A stretch of DNA of 34,925 nt from JAPLFM01 sp964650885 (GTDB lineage Bacteria > Bacteroidota > Ignavibacteria > Kapaibacteriales > UBA2268). Both the position numbers and the translations under genes were made by a program. Position 1 is the first letter of the stretch. Every line of letters starts with the position of its first letter. The notes under the pieces were generated by a model. That model made no database searches. It had not been told where the DNA came from and saw only the letters and a list, made by a program, of their open reading frames with translations. Positions 1 to 7,983 of the stretch are shown one piece after another. The stretch is from contig CAZYXG010000023.1 in the NCBI GenBank assembly GCA_964650885.1, positions 1 to 34,925 of the forward strand. Direction: 5' to 3'.

Positions 1-562
1 ACTAATTGAAAAAGTCGGCACAAGAGATAATTATTATTATAATTTTGAATTAGCTTAACAGGAATTGTATTTTCTCCAGATTCAAGATATATGGCAACTG
101 GAACCGCTGGAAGTAGTGAACTGCTAAATGATATTCATATTTGGGATGTTGAGCTTGGTAAATTAGCTTATAAATACAGTAATGGTAGCAAGCATATTTG
201 TATTCAAAATTACTTGGCATTTTCTAGTAATAGCAAATTATTATTGGGTTGGTCAACAAACGGAATTGCAATCTATAATGCAATATATACTACTACAAAA
301 ATAGATCCAGTAATAGGGGAAGATATTATTCTTTTACCAAATCCAATAAAGGCTGAAATTGACTTAAATAAATATAACTTTAAAGAAGGAAAACTTAAAA
401 TTGAATTAATTGACCAAACTGGGAAAATATTAAATATATTATTTGATAATACTTATGCTGACAAAGTCTTTTTTTTAATTTAAGTAATATTCGACAGGGC
501 ATATATTTTTAAATATCTCACAAACGAATATTTCAAATGTGTATAAATTTATTAAGGAGTGA
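1..562 (+). pseudogene. WD40-repeat protein with T9SS sorting tail, 3' part, frame-broken
   Basis: This is the end of a secreted protein that entered from upstream. Reading from about 49 gives a WD40-like blade (TGIVFSPDSRYMATG, then HIWDVELGKLAY) and a T9SS-type tail beginning LLPNPIKAEIDL. The frame breaks three times. Codons before about 50 read in frame 2. The main part (ATG at 91 to stop at 483) is frame 1. The sorting-domain core NLSNIRQGIYF lies in frame 3 (about 474-509). The last strand, NISQTNISNVYKFIKE, lies in frame 2 and stops at 560-562. The last two breaks sit on T runs (469-476 and 506-510), and adding one base at each break restores a single frame. It is either a decaying gene or a stretch with base-calling errors. 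The longest intact piece is 91-483 (130 aa). WD40 and T9SS tail assignment is by motif only. Confidence 0.6.
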
Positions 563-566
563 GGGA

Positions 567-644
567 ATGAAACATAACAATTACTTCACTCAGTTAAGAA
601 TGACAATGTTTGTTATTCTGCTTTCAATAAATATTTATAGCTAA
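567..644 (+). pseudogene. Truncated start of a secreted protein (signal peptide only)
   Basis: A 25-residue ORF begins four bases after the restored end of the WD40 remnant, with a purine-rich GGAG/GAGGGA stretch just upstream. It reads as a signal peptide (basic and polar start, then MTMFVILLSINIYS) and stops at TAA exactly where Bacteroidota signal peptides usually continue with Q. The codons after the stop stay open for ten residues and then hit another stop. A CAA-to-TAA change followed by loss of the body would explain it. It could also be a chance ORF. From 645 to about 713 nothing else is recognisable. Confidence 0.3.
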
Positions 645-713
645 ACAACTCATCCAACTCAACGCCGGTTGATATAGTAGTTTCGATTTGACACTTTACA
701 GGAATCACAAGTA

Positions 714-806
714 ATGAAATTTTCTTGTTTTTCCTCCTTTTCTTTATGCTTACCCATTTTATTCTTAAATTGCAGTATCTTTAACTTACAATTGAAAAAA
801 TTCTAA
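714..806 (+). CDS. Possible 30-aa leader or small lipoprotein ORF overlapping gatC
   Basis: A short ORF runs from ATG 714 to TAA 804-806 and shares one base with the gatC start codon (TAATG), an arrangement that allows translational coupling. The peptide is rich in Cys, Phe and Ser and has a hydrophobic stretch ending LFLNC, which resembles a lipobox. It is too short for any family assignment and may be fortuitous in this AT-rich spacer. A ribosome-profiling or peptide hit would be needed to accept it as a gene. Confidence 0.2.
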   Translation: MKFSCFSSFSLCLPILFLNCSIFNLQLKKF

Positions 807-1090
807 TGGATTTAAAAGAAAAAGTGAAAAATATTGCTAATTTGGCAAATTTGGAATACTCCGAGCAAGAGCTTGAGCAGTTCATTCCACAGTTTGAGCA
901 AATTCTTAGCTATATTGACACGATTAATAAGTTGGATTTGACAGATGTGGAACCACTAACCCAAATCCCAACTGGCACTACCCCGCTTCGTCCCGACGAG
1001 ATTGGCGAAACAGTTTCCCAAAAAGATGCCTTGAAAAATGCTGGCAAGAAGAATGATAATTTCTTCAAAGTTCCTAAAGTTTTTGAATAA
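806..1090 (+). CDS. gatC: Asp-tRNA(Asn)/Glu-tRNA(Gln) amidotransferase subunit C
   Basis: GatC is the small subunit that clamps GatA and GatB together in the cytoplasmic GatCAB complex, which converts misacylated Asp-tRNA(Asn) or Glu-tRNA(Gln) to the correct aminoacyl-tRNA. The 94 residues match the family's usual length and layout: an N-terminal helical part (VKNIANLANLEYSEQELEQF), the central FEQILSYIDTINKLDLTDVEP stretch, the PTGTTPLRPDE loop and the C-terminal FFKVPKVFE. This conserved ending fixes the frame and shows the gene is complete. gatA and gatB are not in this window. The next gene, kdsB, starts 22 bases downstream in the same direction, so co-transcription is likely. Nothing odd is seen apart from the one-base overlap with a mini-ORF upstream. 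Confidence 0.93.
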   Translation: MDLKEKVKNIANLANLEYSEQELEQFIPQFEQILSYIDTINKLDLTDVEPLTQIPTGTTPLRPDEIGETVSQKDALKNAGKKNDNFFKVPKVFE

Positions 1091-1112
1091 TTTTTGTAGT
1101 TTGTGAAATAAA

Positions 1113-1892
1113 ATGAAATTTAGAGAAGAAAGAGATTTGACTGCCATTGGTGTGATTCCAGCAAGAATTGCATCAACTCGTTTGCCTGCAAAACCATTAC
1201 ATAAATTAAATGGTAAAACATTAATCGAAAGAGTTTGGGAGCGAGCAATTGCAGCTAAGAACTTGAATAAATTAGTGGTTGCCACCGACAGCCAAGAAAT
1301 AATAGATGCAGTGCGTGCATTTGGCGGCGAAGCAATTATGACTTCGCCTGATTTGCCAACTGGAACAGATAGAATTTATAAGGCAGTTCAGGAATTGGGT
1401 GACGATAGCGATTTGGTTTTCAATATTCAAGGCGATGAACCATTGCTAATTGGTGAAGATTTGGATTTGCTTTTCAATAGATTTGCGATTTCCCTTTGCG
1501 ATGTGGGAACACTAATCAAAAGAATTGATTCAATTGATGAGCTTTTTGCTGATTCTGTTGTGAAAGTGGCAATTGAAATGGACAATAAAGCTTTATATTT
1601 CAGCCGTTCACCAATTCCATTCACTCGTGGGGTGGAAAAAGAAGATTGGCTAAAATCTCAAGTATATTGGAAACATATAGGCATTTATTGCTACAGAAGA
1701 AAGGCACTCGATGATTTTTATCGTCTGCCACAAACTGATTTGGAAGTTTCCGAAAGCTTGGAGCAATTAAGACTTTTGCAAAATGGAAACAAATTCCTTT
1801 GTGTAGAAACAAAAAATGAATATTTTGCCATTGATACTCCTGAAGATGTGGCAAAAGTAGAAAAATATATGACAGCAAATGGTATTGATTAA
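1113..1892 (+). CDS. kdsB: 3-deoxy-manno-octulosonate cytidylyltransferase (CMP-Kdo synthetase)
   Basis: This enzyme activates Kdo with CTP to CMP-Kdo for the inner core of lipopolysaccharide, so the organism should have an LPS-type outer membrane. The 259-residue protein has the family's N-terminal nucleotide-binding signature IPARIASTRLPAKPL (about residues 15-29), the VVATDS motif (about 55-60), MTSPDLPTGTDRI (about 76-88, in place of the more common TSxxHxSGTDR), NIQGDEP (about 104-110) and the late AIDTPEDV. Length is normal (about 250 in the family). The first ten residues, before AIGVIPAR, are a slightly extended N-terminus. There is no internal Met upstream of the nucleotide-binding loop, so ATG 1113 is the best start. 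The gene sits between gatC and a DUF1801 gene, six bases apart from the latter, probably in one transcript. Confidence 0.95.
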   Translation: MKFREERDLTAIGVIPARIASTRLPAKPLHKLNGKTLIERVWERAIAAKNLNKLVVATDSQEIIDAVRAFGGEAIMTSPDLPTGTDRIYKAVQELGDDSDLVFNIQGDEPLLIGEDLDLLFNRFAISLCDVGTLIKRIDSIDELFADSVVKVAIEMDNKALYFSRSPIPFTRGVEKEDWLKSQVYWKHIGIYCYRRKALDDFYRLPQTDLEVSESLEQLRLLQNGNKFLCVETKNEYFAIDTPEDVAKVEKYMTANGID

Positions 1893-1898
1893 TCAGCC

Positions 1899-2321
1899 AT
1901 GACGATTAGCGATTATATAGAAATGCAAGAAAAAGACTGGCAAAGACAGTTGTTGCAATTGCTAAGAGAAGCAACTCTTGATTATGGCTCTGGTATTAAA
2001 GAATCGTTGAAATATAAAATTCCATTTTATTCCAGAAATCATCATTTGATTTTCTTGAATGTGCCATCTAAAAAAGATATTGTGCAAGTTGGTTTCTATT
2101 GGGGAGCTTTGCTGAGTAGGGATTTAACTTTTCTGGAAAGTAATGACAAAAAGCAAATAAGGCATTTGAGTTTCAAAAGTGTTGAGAATTTTGAAGACAG
2201 ATACGATGAATTTAATCAAGCAATGATTGCTTCTATAGAGTTGGACGATAAAATATTGGCAATAAAGAAGCTGAAAATCCCAATTACAAAAATATTAAAG
2301 GGTGAAATTTCATTTGAATAA
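1899..2321 (+). CDS. DUF1801 (YdhG-like) domain protein
   Basis: A 140-residue soluble protein with the DUF1801 pattern: an N-terminal helix, then SGIKESLKYKIPFYSRNHHL (the lKY.iPfY core), a strand IVQVGFYWGALLSRD, and a C-terminal RHLSFKSVENF helix-turn. The family is widespread in Bacteroidota and has no firmly established biochemical role. Structures of relatives show a small alpha/beta fold related to frataxin-like or antifreeze-like proteins, and nothing here shows catalysis. There is no signal peptide or membrane segment. It starts six bases after the kdsB stop and overlaps the next lipoprotein gene by 20 bases, so it is an interior gene of a short operon. Confidence 0.75.
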   Translation: MTISDYIEMQEKDWQRQLLQLLREATLDYGSGIKESLKYKIPFYSRNHHLIFLNVPSKKDIVQVGFYWGALLSRDLTFLESNDKKQIRHLSFKSVENFEDRYDEFNQAMIASIELDDKILAIKKLKIPITKILKGEISFE

Positions 2322-3324
2322 AAGAAGAGAAATAAGTTTTGCATTTATACTGATGTTTGCTATAGTTTTCACATTGGCATCTTGTACAAAAAGCGACGAT
2401 GTTGATTTGGGTCAAGCTAATACTTCAAACCAAGATTCGCTTGAAACAGAGGTGGATATTGCTTTGGAGCTAAATGATTCGCTCTACCAAACAAAGTTCG
2501 GTAAGGAAGTTATCTCTGAAAAGAAAATAATGGAGATTCTTTACGATAAGCATTTCGACACCACAAAGAATATCTCGCATTGGAAACCAAAGAAAAACGA
2601 CTTAAACCAGTTCAATATAAAGATTAGCCCCGATGGAATGATTCACACAAAACTGCATTTAATTCATTTGTTTGAAATAGATTCCATTCCTCATTTAGTA
2701 GTGCTTACAACTACATCGAAAAGAGATGAAAACGAAGAAATTATAGATAATTCAATTGGGGCCTCTCCAATTGTAGGGGCAGCATTATTCAAAAACATTG
2801 GCAAAAAATGGTACTTACAAACAGTTAACAAAAACATAGGTCAGTTTGGCTCGTTTGGTAAACTTAGCACTCCAACTTTTGCAAAGATTGGCGAAAGGAA
2901 CTATGGCTTTTTTATAACATCTGTGAAAGAAAAAGAAGCAATATACAAAGGCAACTTGAAGCTAATTAGTATAAACAACAACAACTTCAAGCTACTTGGC
3001 ATATTCCCAACTTGGGAAGAAAAATTAAGTACGGAAGAAGCAGTATTAGAAAATATGACTTATTCTGATATTCAAATATTACCAGAGAAGAACAAACCTT
3101 TTTTTGATATTAGAATTCGAACAGCTGGAAATATAATGCTGAACCCAGAAATTAAATCATCGGTGATAACTTTTTGCGATGAAATAAAGCTTTATAGCTT
3201 TAGAGATAAAGAAAAAGAATACAAACTTTCAGCTAATTCATTCATAAAAAGTTTCCGACCACTCGAACAGGAAAGAATTTTTGGTTTCCGATACCACTGG
3301 GGACAGAATGAAATCCATGAATGA
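2302..3324 (+). CDS. Lipoprotein of unknown function
   Basis: A 340-residue predicted lipoprotein. It has a positively charged start (KFHLNKRREIS), a hydrophobic stretch and the lipobox TLASC at about residues 25-29, followed by an acidic linker (TKSDDVDLG). The mature part has no domain I can name. It alternates beta-strand-like segments (for example HLIHLFEIDSIPHLVVLTTT) with short charged loops, which suits a periplasmic or outer-membrane-anchored beta-rich protein. The first usable start is GTG 2302 inside the preceding DUF1801 gene (20-base overlap). TTG 2314 in the same frame is an alternative that keeps the signal peptide. The overlap suggests translational coupling. About 95 bases of spacer with no clear hairpin separate it from the cytochrome gene that follows. 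Confidence 0.7.
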   Translation: MKFHLNKRREISFAFILMFAIVFTLASCTKSDDVDLGQANTSNQDSLETEVDIALELNDSLYQTKFGKEVISEKKIMEILYDKHFDTTKNISHWKPKKNDLNQFNIKISPDGMIHTKLHLIHLFEIDSIPHLVVLTTTSKRDENEEIIDNSIGASPIVGAALFKNIGKKWYLQTVNKNIGQFGSFGKLSTPTFAKIGERNYGFFITSVKEKEAIYKGNLKLISINNNNFKLLGIFPTWEEKLSTEEAVLENMTYSDIQILPEKNKPFFDIRIRTAGNIMLNPEIKSSVITFCDEIKLYSFRDKEKEYKLSANSFIKSFRPLEQERIFGFRYHWGQNEIHE

Positions 3325-3420
3325 GCTAAATTAAATTTCTCATTTAAAATAATTATTTGTAATGTTTTAGTTAAAAATTCGACTACTTAAATATAGACGA
3401 TTACTAATTTTAGGAAAATT

Positions 3421-3840
3421 GTGAAAATCAGACTTACATTATTATTGTTTTCTATTGGCTTTATAGCTCAATCCTGCGGCGATGTGAAAACGACATGCGA
3501 CCCAATTGCCACTACTGGTGCGACTATAACAAAAGCATCACTTTCAAGCATACAAACTACTGTTTTCGACAAACAATGTGCTACTGCGGGCTGCCACGAT
3601 GTAGGCGGAGATAGTCCATTATTGACAGCAGGAAAATCATACGCTGAATTGATAAACGGAACTTCGCAGAATAATGGTTCCCTTTTAGTGAAAGCAAATG
3701 ACCCACTACAATCATACTTGATGGTAAAAATATTAAATAGTGATAATTCTGGACTAATGCCCAAAGGTGGTAGCAAATTACCACAAAACGTAATTGATTC
3801 AATTTCTGCATGGATAGCAAAAGGAGCTCCAAATGATTAA
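3421..3840 (+). CDS. Cytochrome c-type lipoprotein with CX4CH haem site
   Basis: A 139-residue lipoprotein: signal peptide MKIRLTLLLFSIGFIAQ then the lipobox ending at SCG (Cys about 19). The mature part has one haem-binding motif, CATAGCH (about residues 54-60), a CX4CH rather than CX2CH site, and a downstream LMPKGGSKLP segment whose Met is the likely distal haem ligand. It then ends in a SISAWIAKGAP helix. This is the layout of the small c-type cytochrome domains common in Bacteroidota and Planctomycetes surface lipoproteins. The start is GTG. Its last eight bases overlap the YceI gene start, and a DUF5777 barrel follows, so it should act as the electron-carrying member of that three-gene unit at the outer membrane. 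The redox partner is not evident. Confidence 0.82.
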   Translation: MKIRLTLLLFSIGFIAQSCGDVKTTCDPIATTGATITKASLSSIQTTVFDKQCATAGCHDVGGDSPLLTAGKSYAELINGTSQNNGSLLVKANDPLQSYLMVKILNSDNSGLMPKGGSKLPQNVIDSISAWIAKGAPND

Positions 3841-4408
3841 TAATATAAAAACAACAGTTGTAACTGGTTTAGCTTTATTAGTGTTCGCAACAAATCTATT
3901 TGCTGCGGAATATTACGTGGACAAATCAAAAAAAGAGAATTTAGTAAAGTTTACATCGAAAATGCAAATAGAGGATTTCGATGGAACTACAAGCAAAATT
4001 GATGGCTATTTCAAACATGGCGAAAAGTTAGACGGTGGCGAAGTTTATTTCGAAGTGGATATGAACTCTGTGACAACTGGCATGGGCTTGAGAGATAGAC
4101 ACATGAGAGATAATTATTTGCACACTGCAAAATATCCAAAAACAAGCTATAAAGGAACTATTTCGCAAGTTGCCGACAAAGGCAGCTACTACGAAGTTGT
4201 TTTAGATGGGAATATGAACTTGCATGGAGTTTATAAGCCGAAGCAAGTGAAAGGAACAATTGCTAAAGGTGATAATTCATTGAGAATAAAAACAAATTTT
4301 TGGGTGAAACTGCCTGATTACAATATTGAAATTCCACAGTTAATGTTTGCGAAAATTAACGAAAACATTGAGCTTAATTTAGATTTCTTCTTAAAAAAGG
4401 TGAAATAA
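3833..4408 (+). CDS. YceI family periplasmic lipid-binding protein
   Basis: YceI-type proteins are lipocalin-like barrels that bind isoprenoid or other long lipids in the periplasm. The 191-residue protein has a cleavable signal peptide (hydrophobic TGLALLVFATNLFA, cut before AEYY), the typical opening YYVDKSKKENLVKFTSK, the GYFKHGEKLDGGEVYFEVDM strand pair, the diagnostic GLRDRHMRDNYLHTAKYP segment (residues about 82-99), and the LDGNMNLHGVYKP strand of the family. The ATG lies inside the end of the cytochrome gene (eight-base overlap) and the next gene begins four bases after its stop, so the three are almost surely one operon. In Bacteroidota this trio of cytochrome, YceI and DUF5777 recurs. 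A shared role in moving electrons or a lipophilic carrier such as a quinone is inference only. Confidence 0.88.
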   Translation: MINNIKTTVVTGLALLVFATNLFAAEYYVDKSKKENLVKFTSKMQIEDFDGTTSKIDGYFKHGEKLDGGEVYFEVDMNSVTTGMGLRDRHMRDNYLHTAKYPKTSYKGTISQVADKGSYYEVVLDGNMNLHGVYKPKQVKGTIAKGDNSLRIKTNFWVKLPDYNIEIPQLMFAKINENIELNLDFFLKKVK

Positions 4409-4412
4409 TAGA

Positions 4413-5264
4413 ATGAGAATATTCGCAATATTAAGTTTGCTTTGCATTGCTTTTGGCACAAGCTATTCGGCAGCTGACAGCACAATACAAGAAGACACGG
4501 GATGGAAACCAGAGCTACCAACAGAAGTGCCTTTGGCATTGTTCCATTCGATTAATGCTATATCGCTACCAACGGCTCAAACGCTGAAAAAAGGTGAATA
4601 CTTTTATAGCATTGAACACCGCTGGACTCAGCCAATATCGACTGGTTCGGAAAACTTATGGGGATTCGATGGCGGAGTTGTGATGAGAATGATGCTTGGC
4701 TATGCACCTACGGATAATTTATTTGTAAGTCTTTCGAGAAGCAACCAATTTGGTCAGTATGAATTAGATGCGAAATATAAAGTGTTTGCAATTCGTTCGG
4801 AAACATTGCCTTTGCTGGCTACAATTAAAGCTGGTGGAGCTTACAATAGCAAAGGTTTTGCGGACAATGTGCCAAGCAGTAGAAAATACCAATACTATGG
4901 CTCTGCTATATTGAACACAATGGTGGCTGAAAAATTTGGTTTTGGTTTGGTGGCATCGTATTTATACAACACAAAATGCGACTGTGCGGAAGCTCAAACT
5001 TCTCTAACGGCTGGAATATATGCTCAATATTATTTGAATGAGAACTGGTCTGTGATTTTAGAGGGCAACCCAACTTTGAGCGGCTTCCGCAATACTTATG
5101 ATTCTTGGGGTGGCGGAGTTGAATTTGAAACTGGTGGACACTTCTTCAAATTCACATTTAGCAACAATGTGTTGCTGAACACTACTCAATTCTTGGGTGG
5201 TTCGGCAAATGCTCCACAATTTAAAAATCTACATTTGGGCTTCCAAATCAGTAGAGATTTATAG
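4413..5264 (+). CDS. DUF5777 family outer-membrane beta-barrel protein
   Basis: A 283-residue secreted protein with a signal peptide (MRIFAILSLLCIAFGTSYSA) and then alternating amphipathic strands ending in FQISRDL. The motif stretch PLALFHSINAISLPTA, then GEYFYSIEHRW and WGFDGG, and the repeated GYAPTDNLFVSLSRS segments match what I know of DUF5777, a barrel family usually encoded beside YceI and a cytochrome. A short Cys pair (CDCAE, about residues 190-194) is present. It is the third gene of the unit, four bases after the YceI stop. It has no recognised enzymatic residues, so a pore, carrier or receptor role is only a guess from the fold. The spacer 5265-5400 that follows is AT-rich and holds no clear element. 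Confidence 0.75.
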   Translation: MRIFAILSLLCIAFGTSYSAADSTIQEDTGWKPELPTEVPLALFHSINAISLPTAQTLKKGEYFYSIEHRWTQPISTGSENLWGFDGGVVMRMMLGYAPTDNLFVSLSRSNQFGQYELDAKYKVFAIRSETLPLLATIKAGGAYNSKGFADNVPSSRKYQYYGSAILNTMVAEKFGFGLVASYLYNTKCDCAEAQTSLTAGIYAQYYLNENWSVILEGNPTLSGFRNTYDSWGGGVEFETGGHFFKFTFSNNVLLNTTQFLGGSANAPQFKNLHLGFQISRDL

Positions 5265-5400
5265 GAAGAGGAAAAAAAGAATATAAAAGTTGTTTTAGAA
5301 TATATTGTTTGCTATTCAAACAGAATATTTGCAATTTTGATTGTAAATAAATTAAAGCCCAAGGGTAAATTTATCAAAAAGGTAATAGAAAAAAAGATTA

Positions 5401-7809
5401 ATGAAATACATATTTAAATTATTAATTCTCTCGTTTATTTTTTCAAATATATTATTTTCGCAAGTAAGCTCTTTAACACTTTCGGGTCAAGTTGTGGAGA
5501 AGTCTGTAAATACAGAACTTCCTTATGCGAAAGTGCAGTTATTGAATAGTAAGGATAGCACTTTTGTGAAAGGTGCTTTGACAAATTCAAATGGTAGATT
5601 TTCATTTGCCAATCTCAAGCCCAATAAATATCTAATCCAAGTTTCATATATTGGTTATAATAAAATTACTCAGCCGCTATTTGTGGGTGGCGCGAGTGAA
5701 TTTCTTGATATTGGTGTGATTGAATTAGAAGTGGAATCCAAACTTGCAAATAGTGTGGAGGTAACGGCTAAACAGGAAATGATTAGCGACAAAATGGAAA
5801 AGAAAGTTTTCGTTTTGGAGGATAACGTGAGCCAGAGCGGTGGCTCAATTCTTCAATCTTTGCAAAATTTACCTGGCATTACGGTGCAAGACGGCAAAAT
5901 TCAATTAAGGGGAAATAGCAATGTTTCTGTGCTAATAGACGAGAAACAAACTGCACTTACTGGCTTTGGCAATCAATCGGGCTTGGACAATATCCCTGCC
6001 TCTTCTATAGAGAAAATAGAAATTATCAATAATCCTTCTGCTAAATTTGATGCAAATGGTAATGCTGGAATTATAAATATAGTATTCAAAAAAAATCTTG
6101 ATGAAGGATTTAATGGGAAAATTGGTTTAAGTTCTGGAATAGGTTCACTTTGGATTCGTAAAGAAAACTTACCGACTATTCGTCCGCAATACCAAAATAC
6201 TCCGAAAGTCAACCCATCGCTATCTTTGAACTATAAGAAAAACGATTATAATATATTTCTGCAAGTTGATAATTTATATACTCACACATTAAACAAAAAT
6301 GAGTTTGTAACCAGAACTTATAATGATGGAAGTATAATAAATCAACAATTGAAAAGAAATAGAAATACAAATTTTTTTAATTCAAAAATAGGAATAGATT
6401 GGAACATCAACGATAATAATACTCTTACTATATCTGCACTTTTTGGCAGTGAGAAAATATTAGACAATGGCGACCAACCTTTCTTCAATTCAGATTATAG
6501 CACAAGAAATAGACTTTGGCAATTTTTGGAAGATGAGCTAAAAACTACTTATATGGCAACTGCCGTGTACCAATATAAGTTTAAAGAAGCTGGTCATAAA
6601 TTAAATATAAACTTTAATTATACATTCCATAGAGAAGATGAGAAATATTTCTTTGATAACATAATGCCTACATTCAGTGGTAAAGACGCTTTTAAATTAA
6701 TTTCCGATGAAGAAGTAACGGATTTAAATTTGGAATACACCAAACCATTGAAATACGGCTACTTAGAAACTGGGATTAAACTCAGAAAAAGAATTATCCC
6801 TACAAATATGCTTTTCATTGCTGGTCTGAATAGTCCGCTTGATACTAATGCTGGAGGGCAAGCTACTTATAGAGAGCTTATACCAGCTGTATTTGGTAGT
6901 TATATAATAGATAATCAGAACTTTAGCAGTGAAATTGGGCTTAGACTTGAACATTTGGATTTGCAATATGATGTAAATCCAAACCATAACACTTACAAAA
7001 GCGATGGATATAGTTATACAGAGCCATTTCCAAATCTAAGATTTGCTTATAAATTCGATGATTTGAATAAAATATCTATATTTTATAACAGAAGAGTGGA
7101 CAGACCAAATGAAGTAGATATTAGAATATTCCCAAAATATGACGATGCTGAGATTGTGAAAGTGGGAAATCCTGCACTAAGACCTCAATTCACAAATGCA
7201 CTGGAGCTGGGATTTAAAACTATTTGGGAAAGCGGTAGTCTTTATTTAGCTTCATATTATAAGTTAATCAATGGCACGATTACACGAATAGCCACAATAG
7301 CGAATGGAAGTCCAATAATTTATGCAGTTTTTCAGAACGCAGGTAAAAGCAATAATGTGGGACTAGAGTTAAATATTTCGCAAAGCTTGGCTAAATGGTA
7401 TTCTGTTAATTTCAGTTCTAATATATACCAAAATAGCATTGAAGCATTTTCAATTGTAAATAAATACCCAGTGGAAAGCAAATATACAGCCGAGAAACAA
7501 GAAATAATTTCTGGTAATATTAAATTGCTAAACAGTATAAAAATACAAGATAATGTTGATTTGCAAGTTAGTGCTATGTATCTTGCTCCCGATATAATTC
7601 CACAGGGAAAAATCAAATCGAGATTCTCATTGGATTTGGGATTGAAAATGAAAGTACAAAACGATAAAGGCGAAGTATACCTAAATGCGACTGATTTGCT
7701 GAACACAATGCAAATCAACAAAGAAATCATTGGTAATGGATTTAAATACGTGAGCATTGATTACTTCGAAACACAAGTGATAAGACTTGGCTATAATTAT
7801 AAGTTTTAA
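5401..7809 (+). CDS. TonB-dependent-receptor-like outer-membrane barrel (OMP_b-brl_3 type)
   Basis: An 802-residue outer-membrane protein. Signal peptide 1-20 (MKYIFKLLILSFIFSNILFS), then a CarboxypepD_reg-like domain at about 27-110 (SGQVVEKSVNTELPYAKVQL, TNSNGRFSFANLKPNKYLI), a plug domain at about 140-235 with the LQNLPGITVQDGKIQLRG and SIEKIEIINNPSAKFDANG motifs, and a long barrel ending in GYNYKF with the terminal Phe used by the BAM machinery. These features place it with the outer-membrane beta-barrel family 3 proteins related to SusC/TonB receptors. No TonB box can be pointed to with certainty and no SusD partner lies nearby, so the substrate is unknown. It is a single gene with AT-rich spacers on both sides. 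The protein appears complete. Confidence 0.85.
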   Translation: MKYIFKLLILSFIFSNILFSQVSSLTLSGQVVEKSVNTELPYAKVQLLNSKDSTFVKGALTNSNGRFSFANLKPNKYLIQVSYIGYNKITQPLFVGGASEFLDIGVIELEVESKLANSVEVTAKQEMISDKMEKKVFVLEDNVSQSGGSILQSLQNLPGITVQDGKIQLRGNSNVSVLIDEKQTALTGFGNQSGLDNIPASSIEKIEIINNPSAKFDANGNAGIINIVFKKNLDEGFNGKIGLSSGIGSLWIRKENLPTIRPQYQNTPKVNPSLSLNYKKNDYNIFLQVDNLYTHTLNKNEFVTRTYNDGSIINQQLKRNRNTNFFNSKIGIDWNINDNNTLTISALFGSEKILDNGDQPFFNSDYSTRNRLWQFLEDELKTTYMATAVYQYKFKEAGHKLNINFNYTFHREDEKYFFDNIMPTFSGKDAFKLISDEEVTDLNLEYTKPLKYGYLETGIKLRKRIIPTNMLFIAGLNSPLDTNAGGQATYRELIPAVFGSYIIDNQNFSSEIGLRLEHLDLQYDVNPNHNTYKSDGYSYTEPFPNLRFAYKFDDLNKISIFYNRRVDRPNEVDIRIFPKYDDAEIVKVGNPALRPQFTNALELGFKTIWESGSLYLASYYKLINGTITRIATIANGSPIIYAVFQNAGKSNNVGLELNISQSLAKWYSVNFSSNIYQNSIEAFSIVNKYPVESKYTAEKQEIISGNIKLLNSIKIQDNVDLQVSAMYLAPDIIPQGKIKSRFSLDLGLKMKVQNDKGEVYLNATDLLNTMQINKEIIGNGFKYVSIDYFETQVIRLGYNYKF

Positions 7810-7872
7810 TTTTTATTTATCCTTCCGAGGGTTCTAAACCTTAGCAAGATTGAAATTCAGAAAGAAAGAAGA

Positions 7873-7983
7873 TTACTCCACCAACACTTTTTCGCAATAA
7901 ACATTGCCATTTGTCTGGATAGCAAGGAAATACACCCCACGTTCCAAATCTTCTTTGCGGATAAGATTTATAAATAAAGTTAA
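7873..7983 (-). pseudogene. Orphan T9SS sorting-domain tail
   Basis: On the minus strand, codons reading NLIRKEDLERGVYFLAIQ then TNGNVYCEKVLVE and a TAA at 7873-7875 form the last two strands of a type A T9SS C-terminal sorting domain (LxxGVYFLxI...K.L.E). No FPNP opening or cargo domain precedes it. It follows in frame directly after the stop codon of the aspartic-protease-like remnant, so either it was once that gene's tail or two deletions brought unrelated fragments together. It has no start codon of its own. Confidence 0.55.

Noticed and set aside
3312..3345. AATGAG...CTCATT inverted repeat after the lipoprotein gene
   Set aside because: Only six weak base pairs, an AT-rich long loop and no T run, so not credible as a terminator.
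7332..7757. 141-codon open frame on the minus strand inside the TonB-like receptor gene
   Set aside because: Low-complexity composition, no motif, and it lies wholly under a well-supported gene; it is a shadow frame.
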